The notes: generated from the letters alone by a model not told the origin. Shown: positions 1-12,081, numbered from the stretch's first letter. The stretch is DNA of 64,000 bases from Echria macrotheca (GCA_030411725.1 MU839833.1:1116001-1180000), one strand, 5' to 3'. Made by a program: numbers and translations.

Positions 1-41
1 TGATATTGGTTGGTTGCTAACGTATGATTTCAATTCGCCAG

Positions 42-2516
42 TCCGAGCTGGATTCAAGAGTATGTCTGACCCGGAGCGCTTCAAGGGGGGCTGCCCCATA
101 TGATCTACCTGAATACTGACAAGTTTCTACCATCAGTCAGCAGAATTCGGGCGTTCTACACCCGCAAAGTCAAGTTGGTGCTCCCGATCCTCGATACCTT
201 GATGCCGCATTTTCTCGATTACTCGTCCCTAACCGTTTCTCAACAGATTCACGCAGGAAACATGCAGCGAGAAATTCGGGAATATCGTCCAGAGCTTCCC
301 GATCCTGGCAAATCAACACCCGTTCCACCGCGAACTGATGAATATTCTCTACGGTATGGATACCGGCTCTACGACGAGAGTTCTGATGGACGCTGATTAT
401 TGGGTATTCAGATGCGGACCATTTCAAGGTGGCTCTGGGACAGGTATCGACAGCGAAGAACTTGATCGAAACTATCTCTCGAGATTATGTCCGGTTGTTG
501 AAGGCATGTTCCGTTACGGTCCTGGCCGAAGAAGGTTTGCTGACATTGAGCGCAGTACTCGCAAAGCTTGTTTCAATGCAAGCAGTTGAAGCGGGCCGCA
601 CTGGGTCGTAGGTGCTTCTTGATCCTTTACTATTGAAGAACGTTTCTAATACTCTGGCAGGGATGGCCACGCTTATCAAGCGCCTGAAAGAACCCCTTCT
701 CTATCTGGATCAGGTTCGCCAACATCTGGCTAGGCTACCAGACATCAACCCAAATACACGGACTATGCTCGTTGCTGGATTCCCCAATGTTGGCAAGAGC
801 TCTTTCGTCCGCTCAGTCACGCGCGCAGATACCCCCGTGGAGCCCTATGCTTTCGTAAGTGTTTGCCCTTTTATTTCACTGAGACGATGCTTACACTTAA
901 CAGACAACCAAGAGTCTGTTCGTTGGACATCTCGACTACAAATGTACGTGCCTGGAAGGCGCCTTTTGGCCCTGCTTAGACGACTAACCTTCAAATGTGT
1001 AACAGACCTCCGATATCAGGTTATAGATACTCCAGGAATGTGAGTTGAGAGCCGCTTGCCAGCGAAACGCCAGGACGTACAGCAGCTAATATGGAGGCAG
1101 CCTTGATCACCCCCTCGAGGAGATGAATACGATTGAACTACAAAGCGTAACAGCCTTGGCCCATCTCAGAGCTGCAGTTTGCTTCTTCATCGATATCAGG
1201 TATGTCCCATGATCATTCTGCAGTGGACTCGCTAACGACGAGAAGCGAGCAATGCGGCTACTCCCTGAAAGCACAATGCAACCTGTTTAAGTCGATCAAG
1301 CCCCTGTTCGCCAACAAGCAGGTATTTATCGTCCTGAATAAGATGGATATCAAGGCATTTGAAGAGTTGGAGCCCGAGTTGCAAGAGGAAGTCAACAGCC
1401 TGGCGAAGTCCGGCGATGTCGAGATTCTCCGTGCATCTTGTGCTACCCAAGATGGCGTCCAGGATGTGAAGAACCACGTCTGCGAGCGTCTCCTCACCGA
1501 GCGGGTTGCCCAAAAACTCAAGGCTGGCACGACCAGCAGCGGCGGCATGGGATCCCGTCTCTCCGAGGTCATGCAGCGTATTCACGTTGCTCAACCCCTT
1601 GGTGGCGTCACAAGGGAAGCCTTCATCCCAGATGCCGTCAAGGAGCTCAAGAAATACGACAAGAGCGACCCGAACAGGAGGATATTGGCAAGGGACGTCG
1701 AAGAGGCCAACGGAGGTGCTGGTGTGTTCAGCGTGGATCTCAGGAAAGATTATCTTCTGGCGGACCCCTCTTGGAAGTACGACAAGGTACCCGAGATCTT
1801 CGACGGGAAGAACGTCTACGACTACATCGATCCCGATATCGACGCCAAGCTTGCCGCTCTCGAGGAAGAGGAGGAGCGTCTGGAGAAGGAGGGCTTCTAC
1901 GAGTCGGACGAGGATGTCGAGGACGAGTCAGAAGAGGAGATTCTGGAAAAGGCCGAGTACATCCGGGAGAAGCACAAGCTTATCCGCAACGAGGCCAAGA
2001 TGCGCAAATCTCTCAAGAACCGCGCCATAATTCCACGGAAGATGCAGAAGAAACCGTTCTCTCAGCTGGAGGACCATCTCGACCAGCTTGGTGTCGATAC
2101 CGAGGAAATTGGCCTTCGGGGTCGTTCGCAGACCCAGAGCCGCGGCCGCTCTATGACGCGCAGCCGGGTGGGCACAGAAGATCCAGATTCCATGGATATC
2201 GATACACCCAAGACGGCACAGGAGCGCCTGCGGTCCAAGAGCCGCGCCCGCAGCCAACCGGCTACCAACCGCCGCGACGACGGTGTGCAGGACATGACGA
2301 CGCGGACAAAGGCCGAGAGGGTGGCCAAGCTCGGCCAGCGCAAGATGAACAGGATGGCCAGGCAGGGCGAGGCCGACAGGCACATTGGCGCCACAATGCC
2401 AAAGCATCTGGTAAGTTGATTGCAACAGACTTGTCTGTCAGACGTGGGGATTTGCTAACATGGGAAAACTATAGTTCTCTGGAAAGCGGACGATGGGCAA
2501 GACTTCTCGTCGTTAG
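42..2516 (+). CDS. NOG1: Nucleolar GTP-binding protein 1 (NOG1), 5' end outside the window
   Basis: Ribosome-assembly GTPase acting on 60S precursors in the nucleolus. The coding parts read as 42-59, 137-173, 247-353, 412-503, 556-607, 661-854, 904-943, 1006-1039, 1101-1199, 1246-2410 and 2475-2516, about 626 residues; roughly 30 N-terminal residues lie upstream. Visible: the N-terminal helical domain (RAGFKISRIRAFYTRKVK), G1 GFPNVGKSS, the G3 region VIDTPG, G4 NKMD, and a highly charged C-terminal tail ending KRTMGKTSRR. Joined exons restore family motifs such as ALGRMAT and FFIDISEQCGYS, which fixes the borders. The first intron in view ends at 41 with a GCTAAC branch site at 16-21, leaving an 18-nt exon. 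The intron 504-555 begins with GC rather than GT. It is unusually intron-rich for a fungal gene. The 3' end faces GDI1. Identity is very secure; individual borders are well supported by frame. Confidence 0.95.
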
Positions 2517-2961
2517 CTTGTGTTTTTCTCGGTCCAGTTTGGGATGGCTTCGTTGTTGCTCTGCACTGGAATGGGGGGAGTGGGATGGGTCGCATGTATC
2601 TAGGATTCCCGATTCCCGTGTTTCTTCTGGTCATGGTGCACTATTTCAAGGCGTTGGGAGAGGGAGAGTAAGCAGAGAAAAGGGGTTGTGTTTTTTTTTA
2701 CCCCACAATGGAATCAAGCATGGTTTTTCTTTCTCAAGACTTGCCGTTTCCCGCCAAGAACATTGCATACTACTCTCCGCTACACTCGACTACTATTTAC
2801 TTGTGCCTGCACCTCGCACTCACTTCTTCCATAGATCGACTGAGCCGGTCTGCCAGCAAACATGAGATCCCGGTTACCAAGAACAGATTATTCTCGAGAC
2901 CTCAGCGCATGGTATAATCTGTCTCGTATACTCCAAATACCTCCTGACTAGCCTAAACCTT
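2517..2961. other. Convergent 3' intergenic region NOG1/GDI1
   Basis: 445 bases between two genes ending toward each other. It should hold both 3' UTRs. Only short open frames are present, with no coding signature and no RNA gene. A T-rich run lies near 2690-2700. Confidence 0.6.
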
Positions 2962-4701
2962 TTACTCCTCGGCCACCTGGATACCCTCACGCAGGCCCTC
3001 GACCACGAGCTCCTCGCCAGCCAGACGGCGATAGATATCCCTGACGTCATCCGTCGTCGACTCAAAGTGGCTGCTGGCGTCGTAGCTCTTTGAAATGAAA
3101 ATCTGGTCCTTCTTGCCGTCCTCGAGCGGGGCGTACAGAGGGATGGGCGCACCCTATTTTAATATGAATTAGCGATTTTGTGTCCTAAAAAACCCAGCAC
3201 TGGATTGCTTTTCTCACCATGAATTGTTCCTCGATCCTGCCGAGGCGCTCGAGGCCGGGAGCAAGCTCCAAGTGGTGGTTGGCGGACGTCTCGGCGATGG
3301 TGGAGACGATGGCAATCCAGTAGCCCTTGGGGCAAACATTGTGTGCCGACGATACGCAGGCAATATAGATATCTATACGGGTATCACTTGTCAGTCTCCC
3401 AACTAGTACGCTCATACTCGCAGGGCGCGCGGGAACTAACCGTGAGTCCGGCCGACCTGCGACTGAGGAATGATCAACTGGCACGAATCGCTGTCGTTGG
3501 TGCTAGCCAGGGGGTGCTTGAGGATGCAGATGGCACGCAGGACGTGTCCAACGACGCGGACCTTGCCGGGGAAGTAGCTTGGGTCACCGAGGATCATCTT
3601 CGCCTTGGTCTCGAACTTCATCTCGGGCTCCACGTTCTTCATGGTGGCCTTGATTCCAACAGCTTTGTCGCCCTCATAGACGATCTCGTCGATCTGGGTA
3701 TTGAGCATGTAGGTACCGCCGTAGATAGCGCTCAGGCGGGCGAAACCCTGTGGGAGCTCGCCGAGGCCGTAGAGCGGGTAGATATAGGGCGACTTGCCGT
3801 ACCGGGCCACACTGTTGCCGTACAGACGGATCCGTTCGATAGCCTCCGGGGCGCCGCCCTTGCGGTCCAGGTACGAGTCGTTGGTGTAGAGAGCCATAGC
3901 ATGCCCGATAAAGTCCTTGGTCCCGGCTTCGAGACCAAACTTGTCATATATCTCCTTCATCGTGCAGGTGCTCATGTCCAGTCCTGCGATTCGACCAGTT
4001 AGCGTCGGGGAGCTTGCGGACAAAGCGGAACCGCAGCAAAAAACGAACCCTTGTGTGTCGCCGAGTCCTTGATGTTGAACGTCCCAACCCACTCAATGAA
4101 GCTCTTCATCCGGCGCTTCTCAAAGATACCCATGAGCGGCGACCGCAGAGCCTCGCCGGCGTCCGAGGGGACCTTGGCGACGGTGGCCTTCGGCCCCGAA
4201 CCCTGTTGCACATAGCTTCCGGCCACCTGCTTGAACTCGAGATACCGGGTGACGTCGGTGGACACGAGAATGTTGGTAAGCTCGCCCGAAGACATGAGGA
4301 ACTTGGGGACGAGGTCGATGTTCCAGTCGTTCAGGCGACCGTATTGCTTCCAGGGCTCGGTGCCCTTGGCGTAGTTGCCATACTTCTTGAATAGCTAAAG
4401 GCGAACAACGGCCATGTTAGCGACAACTTGAGCAAACAAAGGGGTTTGGGTAGCAGTGTAGATGGGGGTGGCAACGTACCACCTCGAGGTTGACTGATGC
4501 CGCATCGCTAGAGAAGGCGGTGTCAGTACGTCAAGATCCCGTGGTTCTCGGGGAGCAAGGGGCGCCGAACCCTCCGTAGTGGTCGTTGCGATCAATGTGC
4601 AACACCTTCTTTCCCTTTACGCTCAGAACGCCCGACAGAATGCACTCGGTCAGACCAGTGCCCAGCACGATGACATCGTACTCCTTGGCAATCTCCTCCA
4701 T
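2962..4701 (-). CDS. GDI1: Rab GDP dissociation inhibitor (GDI1)
   Basis: Extracts GDP-bound prenylated Rab GTPases from membranes and recycles them through the cytosol; essential for secretion in yeast. Six exons on the minus strand: 4701-4571, 4507-4480, 4394-4049, 3983-3441, 3372-3218 and 3153-2962, giving 464 residues, the normal GDI length. Residues 1-44 begin MEEIAKEYDVIVLGTGLTEC, the FAD-like fold entry typical of GDI/REP, followed by DRNDHYGGDAASVNLE restored across the first intron. Later come MSSGELTNILVSTDVTRYLEFK and VSSAHNVCPKGYWIAIVSTI, both family signatures. Exon 2 is only 28 nt. The start is the first ATG of the conserved MEEIAKEYDV segment. Identity is certain from the sequence; regulation cannot be read. 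Confidence 0.97.
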
Positions 4702-5249
4702 GGTTGTGGGATAGGGGTTGTGACGGGTAGGATCGTTCGAGCAAGGATGGACAGCACGGGAGCTCGGCTCAGAGGGACGAAGGGAGATAGATGGGTATGT
4801 TGGCACAGCAAAGCTTCCAATTCGACTCGGGTTCCACGTCAGGTTCAGAGGCGGTGGTGTTTGGGCAGATTGTCGAGGTCGGTAGTGGGGGGAAGAGGGG
4901 CGGGGTGGCCCCGCTCCGGTCTTGCATCTTGGAGCTGTCCCCCCTGTCAGCGAGACATCTGATTCGACGAGGCCTGTGGGAGAAGCCGTCACAGGCGGGT
5001 CTCGTCTGCTTTATGCTGTCTCTTGTGCGTTGGAGCTTCAAGCCGGCATCTTGGTTAGCATCTACAGCTTTTGGTCGAATACATGCTGACCTATATACAC
5101 TATCTATACATGTATGGAGGTGCTGGGTAGTCTAGAAAACGCAACAGCTATGGTACACTTGGACATCGTCAAGACCGAACAAAAGCTCTCGTGCTTCTTT
5201 GGTCCGTAATCACTTCCCATGCAGCCCTCCCCCTCCCCATAGGCACACC
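4702..5249. other. GDI1 promoter and uL29m 3' flank
   Basis: 548 bases between the GDI1 start and the stop of the upstream gene, both on the minus strand. On the minus strand the part next to GDI1 is pyrimidine-rich, as in fungal leaders. No gene or RNA was recognised. Confidence 0.5.
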
Positions 5250-6176
5250 TCATAACCTCGGTGCCGTTGAGCTTTGGGGGTTCGGTTCCAACGGTGTTGT
5301 CTCTGAAGGCACCGCTTTCGATGGTTCTGTACTGTCGTTCGTCGATTCAGCCGTCTCGCTTTCCACCAACACATCCTCAGCCTCGAGATATTCCTTGGGC
5401 GTAAAGACAGGGCCCTCGCCGGAGAGGTCGATCTCCGGATCGGTCTCGGCCAGCTTAACCGCATCCTCCCAGGCGTACTGTCGTTCCGTGAGGACATGCT
5501 TGATCCCCTGCATCGTCTTCTTGACCTAAGACACGACACCCAGAACGTCAGTCACGGACCAATACTCCTTCCCTAGGACTCGACTTACCACCTTGTCTCT
5601 CTCGCCCGACTCGGACTTGCCGAAGCCCAGCTTCCCCCGGTTCCGTTCCCAGTCCGCCGTAGCAATACGGTTGCGCTCCTTGACGCACACCCACCACAGC
5701 CGGTGCAGGTCGTCCCAGGACTTGGCCCGCAGCTCCTCCACCATCCAGGCCCGGCCGTGCTTGGCGACCTCCTCGGGTGGCGCCGCGACCGTGTTCCTGT
5801 CGGCGAAGAACTCCCACAGCCCGTGATCGGGATCCGTCTCGATGGCCGGCAGCTCGGCGCGCTTCACCGGCTGCGGGAGGGGATCGTCCGAGACTGAGAG
5901 CCGCCAGCGGGTGCCCGTCCTTCGGATGGCCGATTCGCCGCGGCGCTTGCTCATGTCGCGGTTGCTGCGCGCGCCGGGGTACTTGTGGCGCTTGAGGAGG
6001 GAGGCGGTGGTCGAGAGGGCGGCCGTCTGGACCCGGACGGGTCTCACTGTTGAGCTCGCTATTCTCGCTGCCATGGGCATCATTGATGCTGCGTTCCTTG
6101 AGCAGGCTGCGGATCCTGCCAGACATGATTGCAGGGCGGCGCCCACTGAGGGCCGGACCGCGCCTGGGCTAGCCAT
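5250..6176 (-). CDS. mrpl4: Mitochondrial large-subunit ribosomal protein uL29m (MRPL4/MRPL47 family)
   Basis: Component of the mitochondrial 54S ribosomal subunit. Two exons, 6176-5589 and 5525-5250, give 287 residues. The N-terminus is rich in Arg, Ser and Ala without acidic residues (for example RIASSTVRPVRVQTAALS), as expected for a mitochondrial presequence. The MRP-L47 domain follows: GLWEFFADRNTV, a HGRAW..EELR.KSWDDLHRLWW segment, ERNRI, then KKTMQGIKHVLTERQYAW after the intron. The Ser/Thr/Glu-rich C-terminal tail (from about residue 235) is typical of fungal versions. The start MASPGAVRPS is the first ATG that leaves a presequence; in-frame ATGs about 30 codons later remain possible. 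It is divergently paired with the small membrane protein at 6551. Confidence 0.9.
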
Positions 6177-6550
6177 CGGATCCGAGCGCCGTGTGTGGGT
6201 TGGGAATTGATCGTTGGACGGGCAATTGTGCAAGGGCAGTGAATGCTCAGACGGCGCCGGCGATGTCCTCGCAGCGCGCTGTCGAAATTTTGGGTGGTCC
6301 GAGCTCTGCAGGGTGCGCGTTCTCCGGATCAATCCGCTCGCCGCTCTCTCATCAGCAGGGGTGTCTGTGTGGCCCACACTTGGCCGACCACTGCTCAGGC
6401 ACACGCCAGAGCCAAAGCGTTGCACAACATCAACCTTCAAGACTTTTTAGCGGAGGCTGCTGCTTGACAGCATCTCCACCATCCCGTCTTTTCCCCAACG
6501 CCGCAACACTGTGCCTGTTGCCGACCCGCTCGATCCATATTTTAACCACC
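6177..6550. promoter_or_regulatory. Bidirectional promoter, uL29m / 68-residue membrane protein
   Basis: 374 bases separate two divergent start codons, so both promoters must lie here or overlap the transcripts. No clear TATA element was seen on either strand. The function is inferred from the arrangement only. Confidence 0.55.
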
Positions 6551-6821
6551 ATGTCACTCTGGCAGTAAGCAATCCCCACCCCCAGCTGCGGCCTGTCCAC
6601 CTCAAGCCAACCTCACCCCTTCACCCAGGGCATACAAAAACCTCTCGCCCAGGACCAGAATTGGCCTCGGTGCCACTCTTGTTTTCTGGGGCCTTGCTGG
6701 TCCCTATGTCTCCGATATGCTCGGTGACAGGCTAGGTCTTCAGCCCACCGAGGCTGACAGAGAAGCGCTGGAAAAGATCAAGCCAAGGATTCATGTTGTA
6801 AATAGGGACGACACCAGGTGA
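6551..6821 (+). CDS. Small single-pass membrane protein, 68 residues, function unknown
   Basis: Two exons, 6551-6564 and 6629-6821, encode 68 residues starting MSLWQAYKNLSPRTRIGLG. Residues about 15-31 (RIGLGATLVFWGLAGPY) form a short hydrophobic segment, followed by a charged tail with EADREALEKIKP and the end NRDDTR. The intron has a GTAAGC donor and a CCCAG acceptor, and splicing restores codon Q5. The first exon is only 14 nt, so a plain ORF search would miss the start. I believe similar short proteins occur in other filamentous fungi but cannot name a function. Sharing a promoter region with a mitochondrial ribosomal protein makes a mitochondrial inner-membrane site plausible, which is inference only. 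Confidence 0.72.
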
Positions 6822-7476
6822 TAGATAGTACAACTGTGTAACAACAAATATGTAAAACCAGCACTTGTTCATACCGAGACCTTTGACATTCAAACGCCTA
6901 TGGCCGCCATGGTGCCTTTCGAGGAATATGCCGTGATTTATCCCATTCATTTCCATTCTCGAGTCGTGCTATCACCAAGATGAGGTGCTCGTTGCCATGT
7001 GATGAGTATCGTCATTACCACCACCAATGCCGAAGTAAACATCAATACCAAAAGACACAGCACTGTTGGGTACAGATTCAAGTGAGAGAAAAGTCATTAT
7101 CTGCGGCGGCGGGCCTTCATGCGTGAATCTTCCCGGATGCGAAGCGACATGAACATGCTACTCTCCGCGCCCCTATCTATCTGTCGCCCAGTGGAAGATC
7201 TCTAATGCAATGCCGTGTCGAATCTATCGTCCTCATGATGCAAAAGCAAACGAACCGCCCAATCTGCCAATCTGATGCAATGAGACGAAAGGGGAACCCC
7301 ATAACTTTTCTGTGTGAACAGACTTGACGTGAAAAAGGAAACAAAACACAAACAGAAAACCCACAAAACCCCAGCCGCTGAGGACAGGGTCCATAACAAC
7401 GCCACCGATGCACAAGGAAAACTGAGAAAGTAGCGTCGAATCATGCAGCCCCGAGAACTCCGCCCCATCACCCAAC
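6822..7476. other. Convergent 3' intergenic region
   Basis: 655 bases between the small membrane protein gene and the 3' end of the zinc-finger gene. They should contain two 3' UTRs. Only incoherent short frames are seen. Confidence 0.55.
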
Positions 7477-10400
7477 CTAAACCGCAGCGATACCCGGTGC
7501 CTTCACAAGATCCGAGAGTGGCCGAAATAGCTGTGTGATGTCGAGTGTAAGATCCGTCTTGAAGTCGGCATACGATGCATCGATTTCGCCCACCGAGCCA
7601 GGCTCCTCCCCACGGGCAGCACCGTCCGAAGAGACCCATGCCTTAAAGGACTTCAGGATGTGCATCATCTGTCGAAACCACAAATCAGGTGATACGCTGG
7701 GAGACGGTAACGATCGACCAAGAAGGAACCTGGCAACCCAGTAGAAGTGGATGCCGTCTCGGGAAAAACCATACCGACGAGGGCGAATTTCCATCGAGGG
7801 GGGAAACTGAATTGCCATATCGCAATCCCAATTCTGCTTGAACTTCGCTAGCGCTCTGGTGAACACCTCAATAGCCTGCGGATCCAGACTGCCTGGCTCT
7901 CGCTTGAACGTCTTGATCGGCAAACCCGGGTCACTGGACTTCTGATCCCCAACGGGCCCCACTAGCCACGGATTCTGCGGTATCGGTGATCGGCGAGACA
8001 GAGATGATATGTCCCCGAGCTGGGCTCGTTTCATCATTGCCAAAAGTGCATGAATGAGAATAAATTTGCCGTACAAGTTGGTTGCATTGGGTCTGATGTT
8101 GTGAGCTTCGTCGAGCAGGGTCTTCAGAACCTGACGTATTTGCAGCTGAGCAGGTCGCTGCGTTCCATCGGGATTCCGCATCCGCGCCCTCTCGTAGCCG
8201 CGCAACCCCAAGGCTTCAGCAGCTTCAACGCTGTCTTTCGCCTCCCAGGCAGCTTCGTCCGTCGGCAGTGGAAGGTAAATCTCGAGGCTGTCGAACTGTG
8301 GGTCACAGTTGAAGTATAACCCGAGGGCGACGTCGCTAAGATATATGAAATACATGATTCGGACCCTTTTCTCTTGCTCCACCCAACTTCTCCAATCAAA
8401 GGCGGCAGAGTCAAATCTTTCGGTGGAAAAGTCGGGCTGGTGAACGGCGCTGAACAGAATTGTGCTCTTTGAGACATAAAAAAGACCGGCTTGACGGACA
8501 AACGACGCAATTCGAGGGAATATCGCTCTGGCCTTTTCTCTTTGAAGCTGTGTCCCGTGCCATGTCATGAGAACCTGAACCAACATGACTGCTTGGAGTT
8601 CTTCGGTGTCGGATTTTTCACAGCCAAAAGGCTGAGAATCGAGTTGCTCACCCTGTGAGATAGCTGCAAAGACACGAGAGGAGTTTCGTAGAGCGTCATG
8701 GAAGTAGTCCACAACCTCTCTGATATGTTCAGCCGGTATTCCACCGGTATAACAGGCCCCAATGCAGCACATGCTCGCCAACAGGCCAGGATAAACATCT
8801 GTGACTCGAAGAGTTGGGATATGGAGAATCGGGAAGTGAGTATGAAAGTGAGTATAGTTGTCTAGAAGGTCCCGAATTTTTGACGTGTGGAACAAGACAG
8901 GGAGAATTCCAGGTGTTGGGACACGAGAATCCCTGGATTGCAGAAACTCAATGATTTTAGAGGAAAGCTGTTGACAAGAATCTGACATCGCGGGCGATAG
9001 TCCCCAGGAGGGGAAGGTCATCGAGCTAGAGGGCAAGTCGCCGGGAATGCCAACCGCTCGAGCGGCGCCCCGGTTAGGATCGCTGCTGGCCCCGTTCCGA
9101 CTCTGTTCGAGAATTAGAGGATGTATGTTGTTGACTTGGGTAGGAGGGTACCCACCCTGCTGAAACATTTGAGACCAGTCGGTCGAACCCGATCCTCCAA
9201 ACAGCTGAATGCCGTTCTGATTCGCGGGCATATTGTAGCTTCCCAACTGCGGGTTGATGTTGTTACCTATGTTGTTGGCAACCTCGCCGCCATTGTACTG
9301 CTGGTCGAAGCTTCCGCCGCGCGTCGTGGCGCCCATGACCGAGCCTGTCATGCTTCTTCTGTCGCGGTTCGCATCATCGAGTCGCTGAATGCTGCTAGAT
9401 CGGGAAAGTTGGCTTTGATCGTTGGCAACGTTGCTCAACCCATCAGGGGCGGGGATCAGCCCGAACGGATGAACCATTCCGTCAGTGGGCATGTTAGTCA
9501 TACCATTTATGTGATTGACATCCGAGCCATCCGTCGGCAGCTTCTGCCCCGCGGAATTCTTCTTCACATGCGCCTGGGGATGAGACAGATGCGTCGCCCC
9601 CGTCGGGTTTCCTCGCCGAACCGAACACTTGATAAAGTGACGCTTGAGGATGTCGCTGCGCGAGAATGTGTCTCGACAAAGAACGCACATGTACGGTCGA
9701 TCACCGGTGTCTAGTCCAACAGGTTAATACTCGTTGTCAGAGCATGAACAAAGTGCGGTAGACTTACGCCGAAGCAAATGACGCTTGAGATGCTTTGCAT
9801 GGAGATACGTTTTAGTGCAATGGGGGCAAGGGAATTTCCCGTCGGCATCCTTCTGAGGTATCTGTGTCTTACCGCTGGTACCAGCGGCGGGAGCGGCAGG
9901 TCTCCCCGGAGCGCTCGGCAATATGCCTCGGCGTCCCTGTGAGCCTACAACATGTGTGGGCTGGTCACCTTCCGAGAGCATGGATTGCTGCGGCATCAAA
10001 GGACTCTGGCCATATGGTGAGTTCATGCCGGGCTGCGGGATGACACCCGACGTCGGCATCGGTCTCAGAACAGGCGGGTTCCTACCGAGGCCAGGCGACG
10101 GAGCCGGCGCTATCGGCTGCGGGTGCGCTGCCGCGGTTGTGGTTGCTGACATGACGGCTGTTGTCGCGGGGTAAGGCTGAGGGTAGGGGTTGCTGCCCAT
10201 GACCGAGTACCCAGCGCCACGGCTGCCATTCTGCGGGGGCGGAGGAGGATAGCTCATGTTGGTGCTGGATGAGCTCGGTGTATTCGGAGTCGCTGTTCGC
10301 GGGGTATGCGGATAGCTACCGTAGGGCGAATGCTGTTGCATAAGCTGGTGGTTTGGCTGGAGCGGGGGCAGGGTCTTGGAGCTGACCGCTGCGGAGGGTT

Positions 10401-10494
10401 GCTGTAAATGCTGAGGAGATAGCGCTGAGGGCGAAGGGTATGCTGCCGCCGACGTGTTTATACCATTCGTCGAATAGTGCGGCGATGCTTCCAT
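7477..10494 (-). CDS. C2H2 zinc-finger transcription factor with fungal-specific regulatory domain
   Basis: Predicted nuclear DNA-binding regulator of 986 residues from two exons, 10494-9768 and 9710-7477. Residues 1-220 are low-complexity, rich in Pro, Ser, Gln and Ala. Two zinc fingers follow at about 222-270: CPHCTKTY...HLKRHLLRH (C-x2-C-x12-H-x3-H) and CVLCRDTFSRSDILKRHFIKC (C-x2-C-x12-H-x3-C). The intron interrupts the last His codon of finger 1, and splicing gives the classic linker HTGDRPYMC. Downstream, from about residue 490, is a long helical region of the fungal_trans type (LLDNYTHFHTHFPILHIPTLRV, then EEKRVRIMYFIYLSDVA-like text) usually found in Zn2Cys6 factors. The combination of C2H2 fingers with this domain defines a known fungal family, but I cannot assign a specific orthologue. 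Its upstream flank is the 12-kb desert, which fits an elaborately regulated gene. Confidence 0.88.
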
Positions 10495-11530
10495 AATCCG
10501 TCTCCCAACTGTACCCTAAACTACGCGCCCAGAAAAACCATCCGAGCCTGAGCACGAACCGGTTTTCCTCGTTTCTTCCCGACTTCGAGATAGTGAGACG
10601 CGGGGAAGGCAAAGAAAAAAACGCGCACGAAGCTGCAGCACGGCCCTAGCAATGATCGAAAGGCAGCGGCTGAATTGGGTACCAAGGCAAATCGAGCAGG
10701 CGAAGGTTGGCGTGCGCGACAGACGTTTGCCCGATGCTGCACCCGAGCTGCAACGGGATCACGACGGTCGAAAGTCCCCACTGATCCCTTGGATCCGAAG
10801 CTGCTTGGAGGCAACGCGCGTCGACGGCGACGTGTGTCTCTGCTTCGTTGTTGTCGTTGACAAGATGCCTCGTGACAAGCTGGGCGGTCCTCTTAGAAGG
10901 TGGAGATACCCCAAAGAGGAAGATGAGGCTGAAGGGAGAAGTTGGTTAGTGGAGAGAAATGGAGAGGTTTGAGTGGAAAATCCGAGTGGAGACGGTTTTG
11001 TTCTGTGCTGCCGCGTCCTTTTTATTTTTTTTCGGGGGAATGTCAGGTACTAGGGTGGCCAGCCAAAAAGAAAAAGTGGGTGGGTGGGTTACGTGCGCGG
11101 GCACACACAGCCGTTGTTGGGTTGGCAGGAGGTACATAGGTACCTTGGTACCTTGTTGGGGCTCGAACGAAAATCAGAACTAACCAGAGATTCGGAGGGA
11201 AAGGCTTGAGCAGTTATGTATCGGAATCGAGAAGCGCGCTATGTAGCGATGCTGAACGGAAATCGCCGCGCAGAAAATAGTACTGCGCGCGACGGGAGAT
11301 GCGTTCTTGGGTTCGCGTGGTTGAGAGAAAGGTGGTGGAGGAGTGAAGCGTTCGAGGAGGGAGATGGGGCGCGGATAAAACTGGTCGAGGGATGGAAAGA
11401 GCGGAAGGGGACCGAGGGCAAATGGCGTGGCAGGTGCCGGGGTGCAATTTCTGGCTAGGGCAAAACAAGACCCGCGAAAGGGAACGATGCCGTTTTGGAG
11501 ACATGTCAGACCAGCGACAACCACGACAGG
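10495..11530 (-). promoter_or_regulatory. Probable 5' leader and promoter of the zinc-finger gene
   Basis: On the minus strand this stretch is rich in CT tracts, for example CTCCACCACCTTTCTCTC near 11325-11345, typical of transcription start regions and long leaders in filamentous fungi. There is a GGTACC-rich cluster at 11131-11155. Exact start sites cannot be read. Confidence 0.4.
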
Positions 11531-12081
11531 ACGAATGACACTTGGTTCCCCGAATTCCCCTTCACCTCGTTATTGAAGCTTTACCGCTCCTCCGGAGGGC
11601 AACAGTGTCTGCATCAGTCATGACGAGCAAGAACAATCCCCGGCATTCCATTCGCGGGCCTCCCCCAAGCGATCAGCACAATTACGAGAGGCTATAACTA
11701 CAGCGAACCGCCCTCTTGCACATCCGCAAACAGCGAGATGCCGGGACAGCGAGTGACCTCATCGAGCGCGCACAGTGCCAGGCCAACAAACAGGACGCAG
11801 CGCGTAGCAATGGCTGCTTCGAGCACGACTTTTCCGGTTGTACCCAAGTACCCTCGGCAGCCAAGCGTTGCTGCATGGCACCAGTGCGGGCGAATGGATT
11901 TGAGGGCACCGCAAGGCAAACCTGGGAGATGCAGGCAGCGATTTCGCTGGTCTGGTGAGGGACTGCTCGCAAGCTCCCGTCCAGCTAGGAGAATAGACGC
12001 CGCTGTCGGCAGAAATGCAATGTGCGTTTTACCTCACTACTTGCAATATGGAGAGACGGGCGATACGGGCGACTCAGCCTA

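Noticed and set aside
1438..2865. 475-codon open frame overlapping NOG1
   Set aside because: It is a shadow frame of the NOG1 large exon; Arg/Gly-rich text without any domain, in the +2 frame of a well-supported gene.
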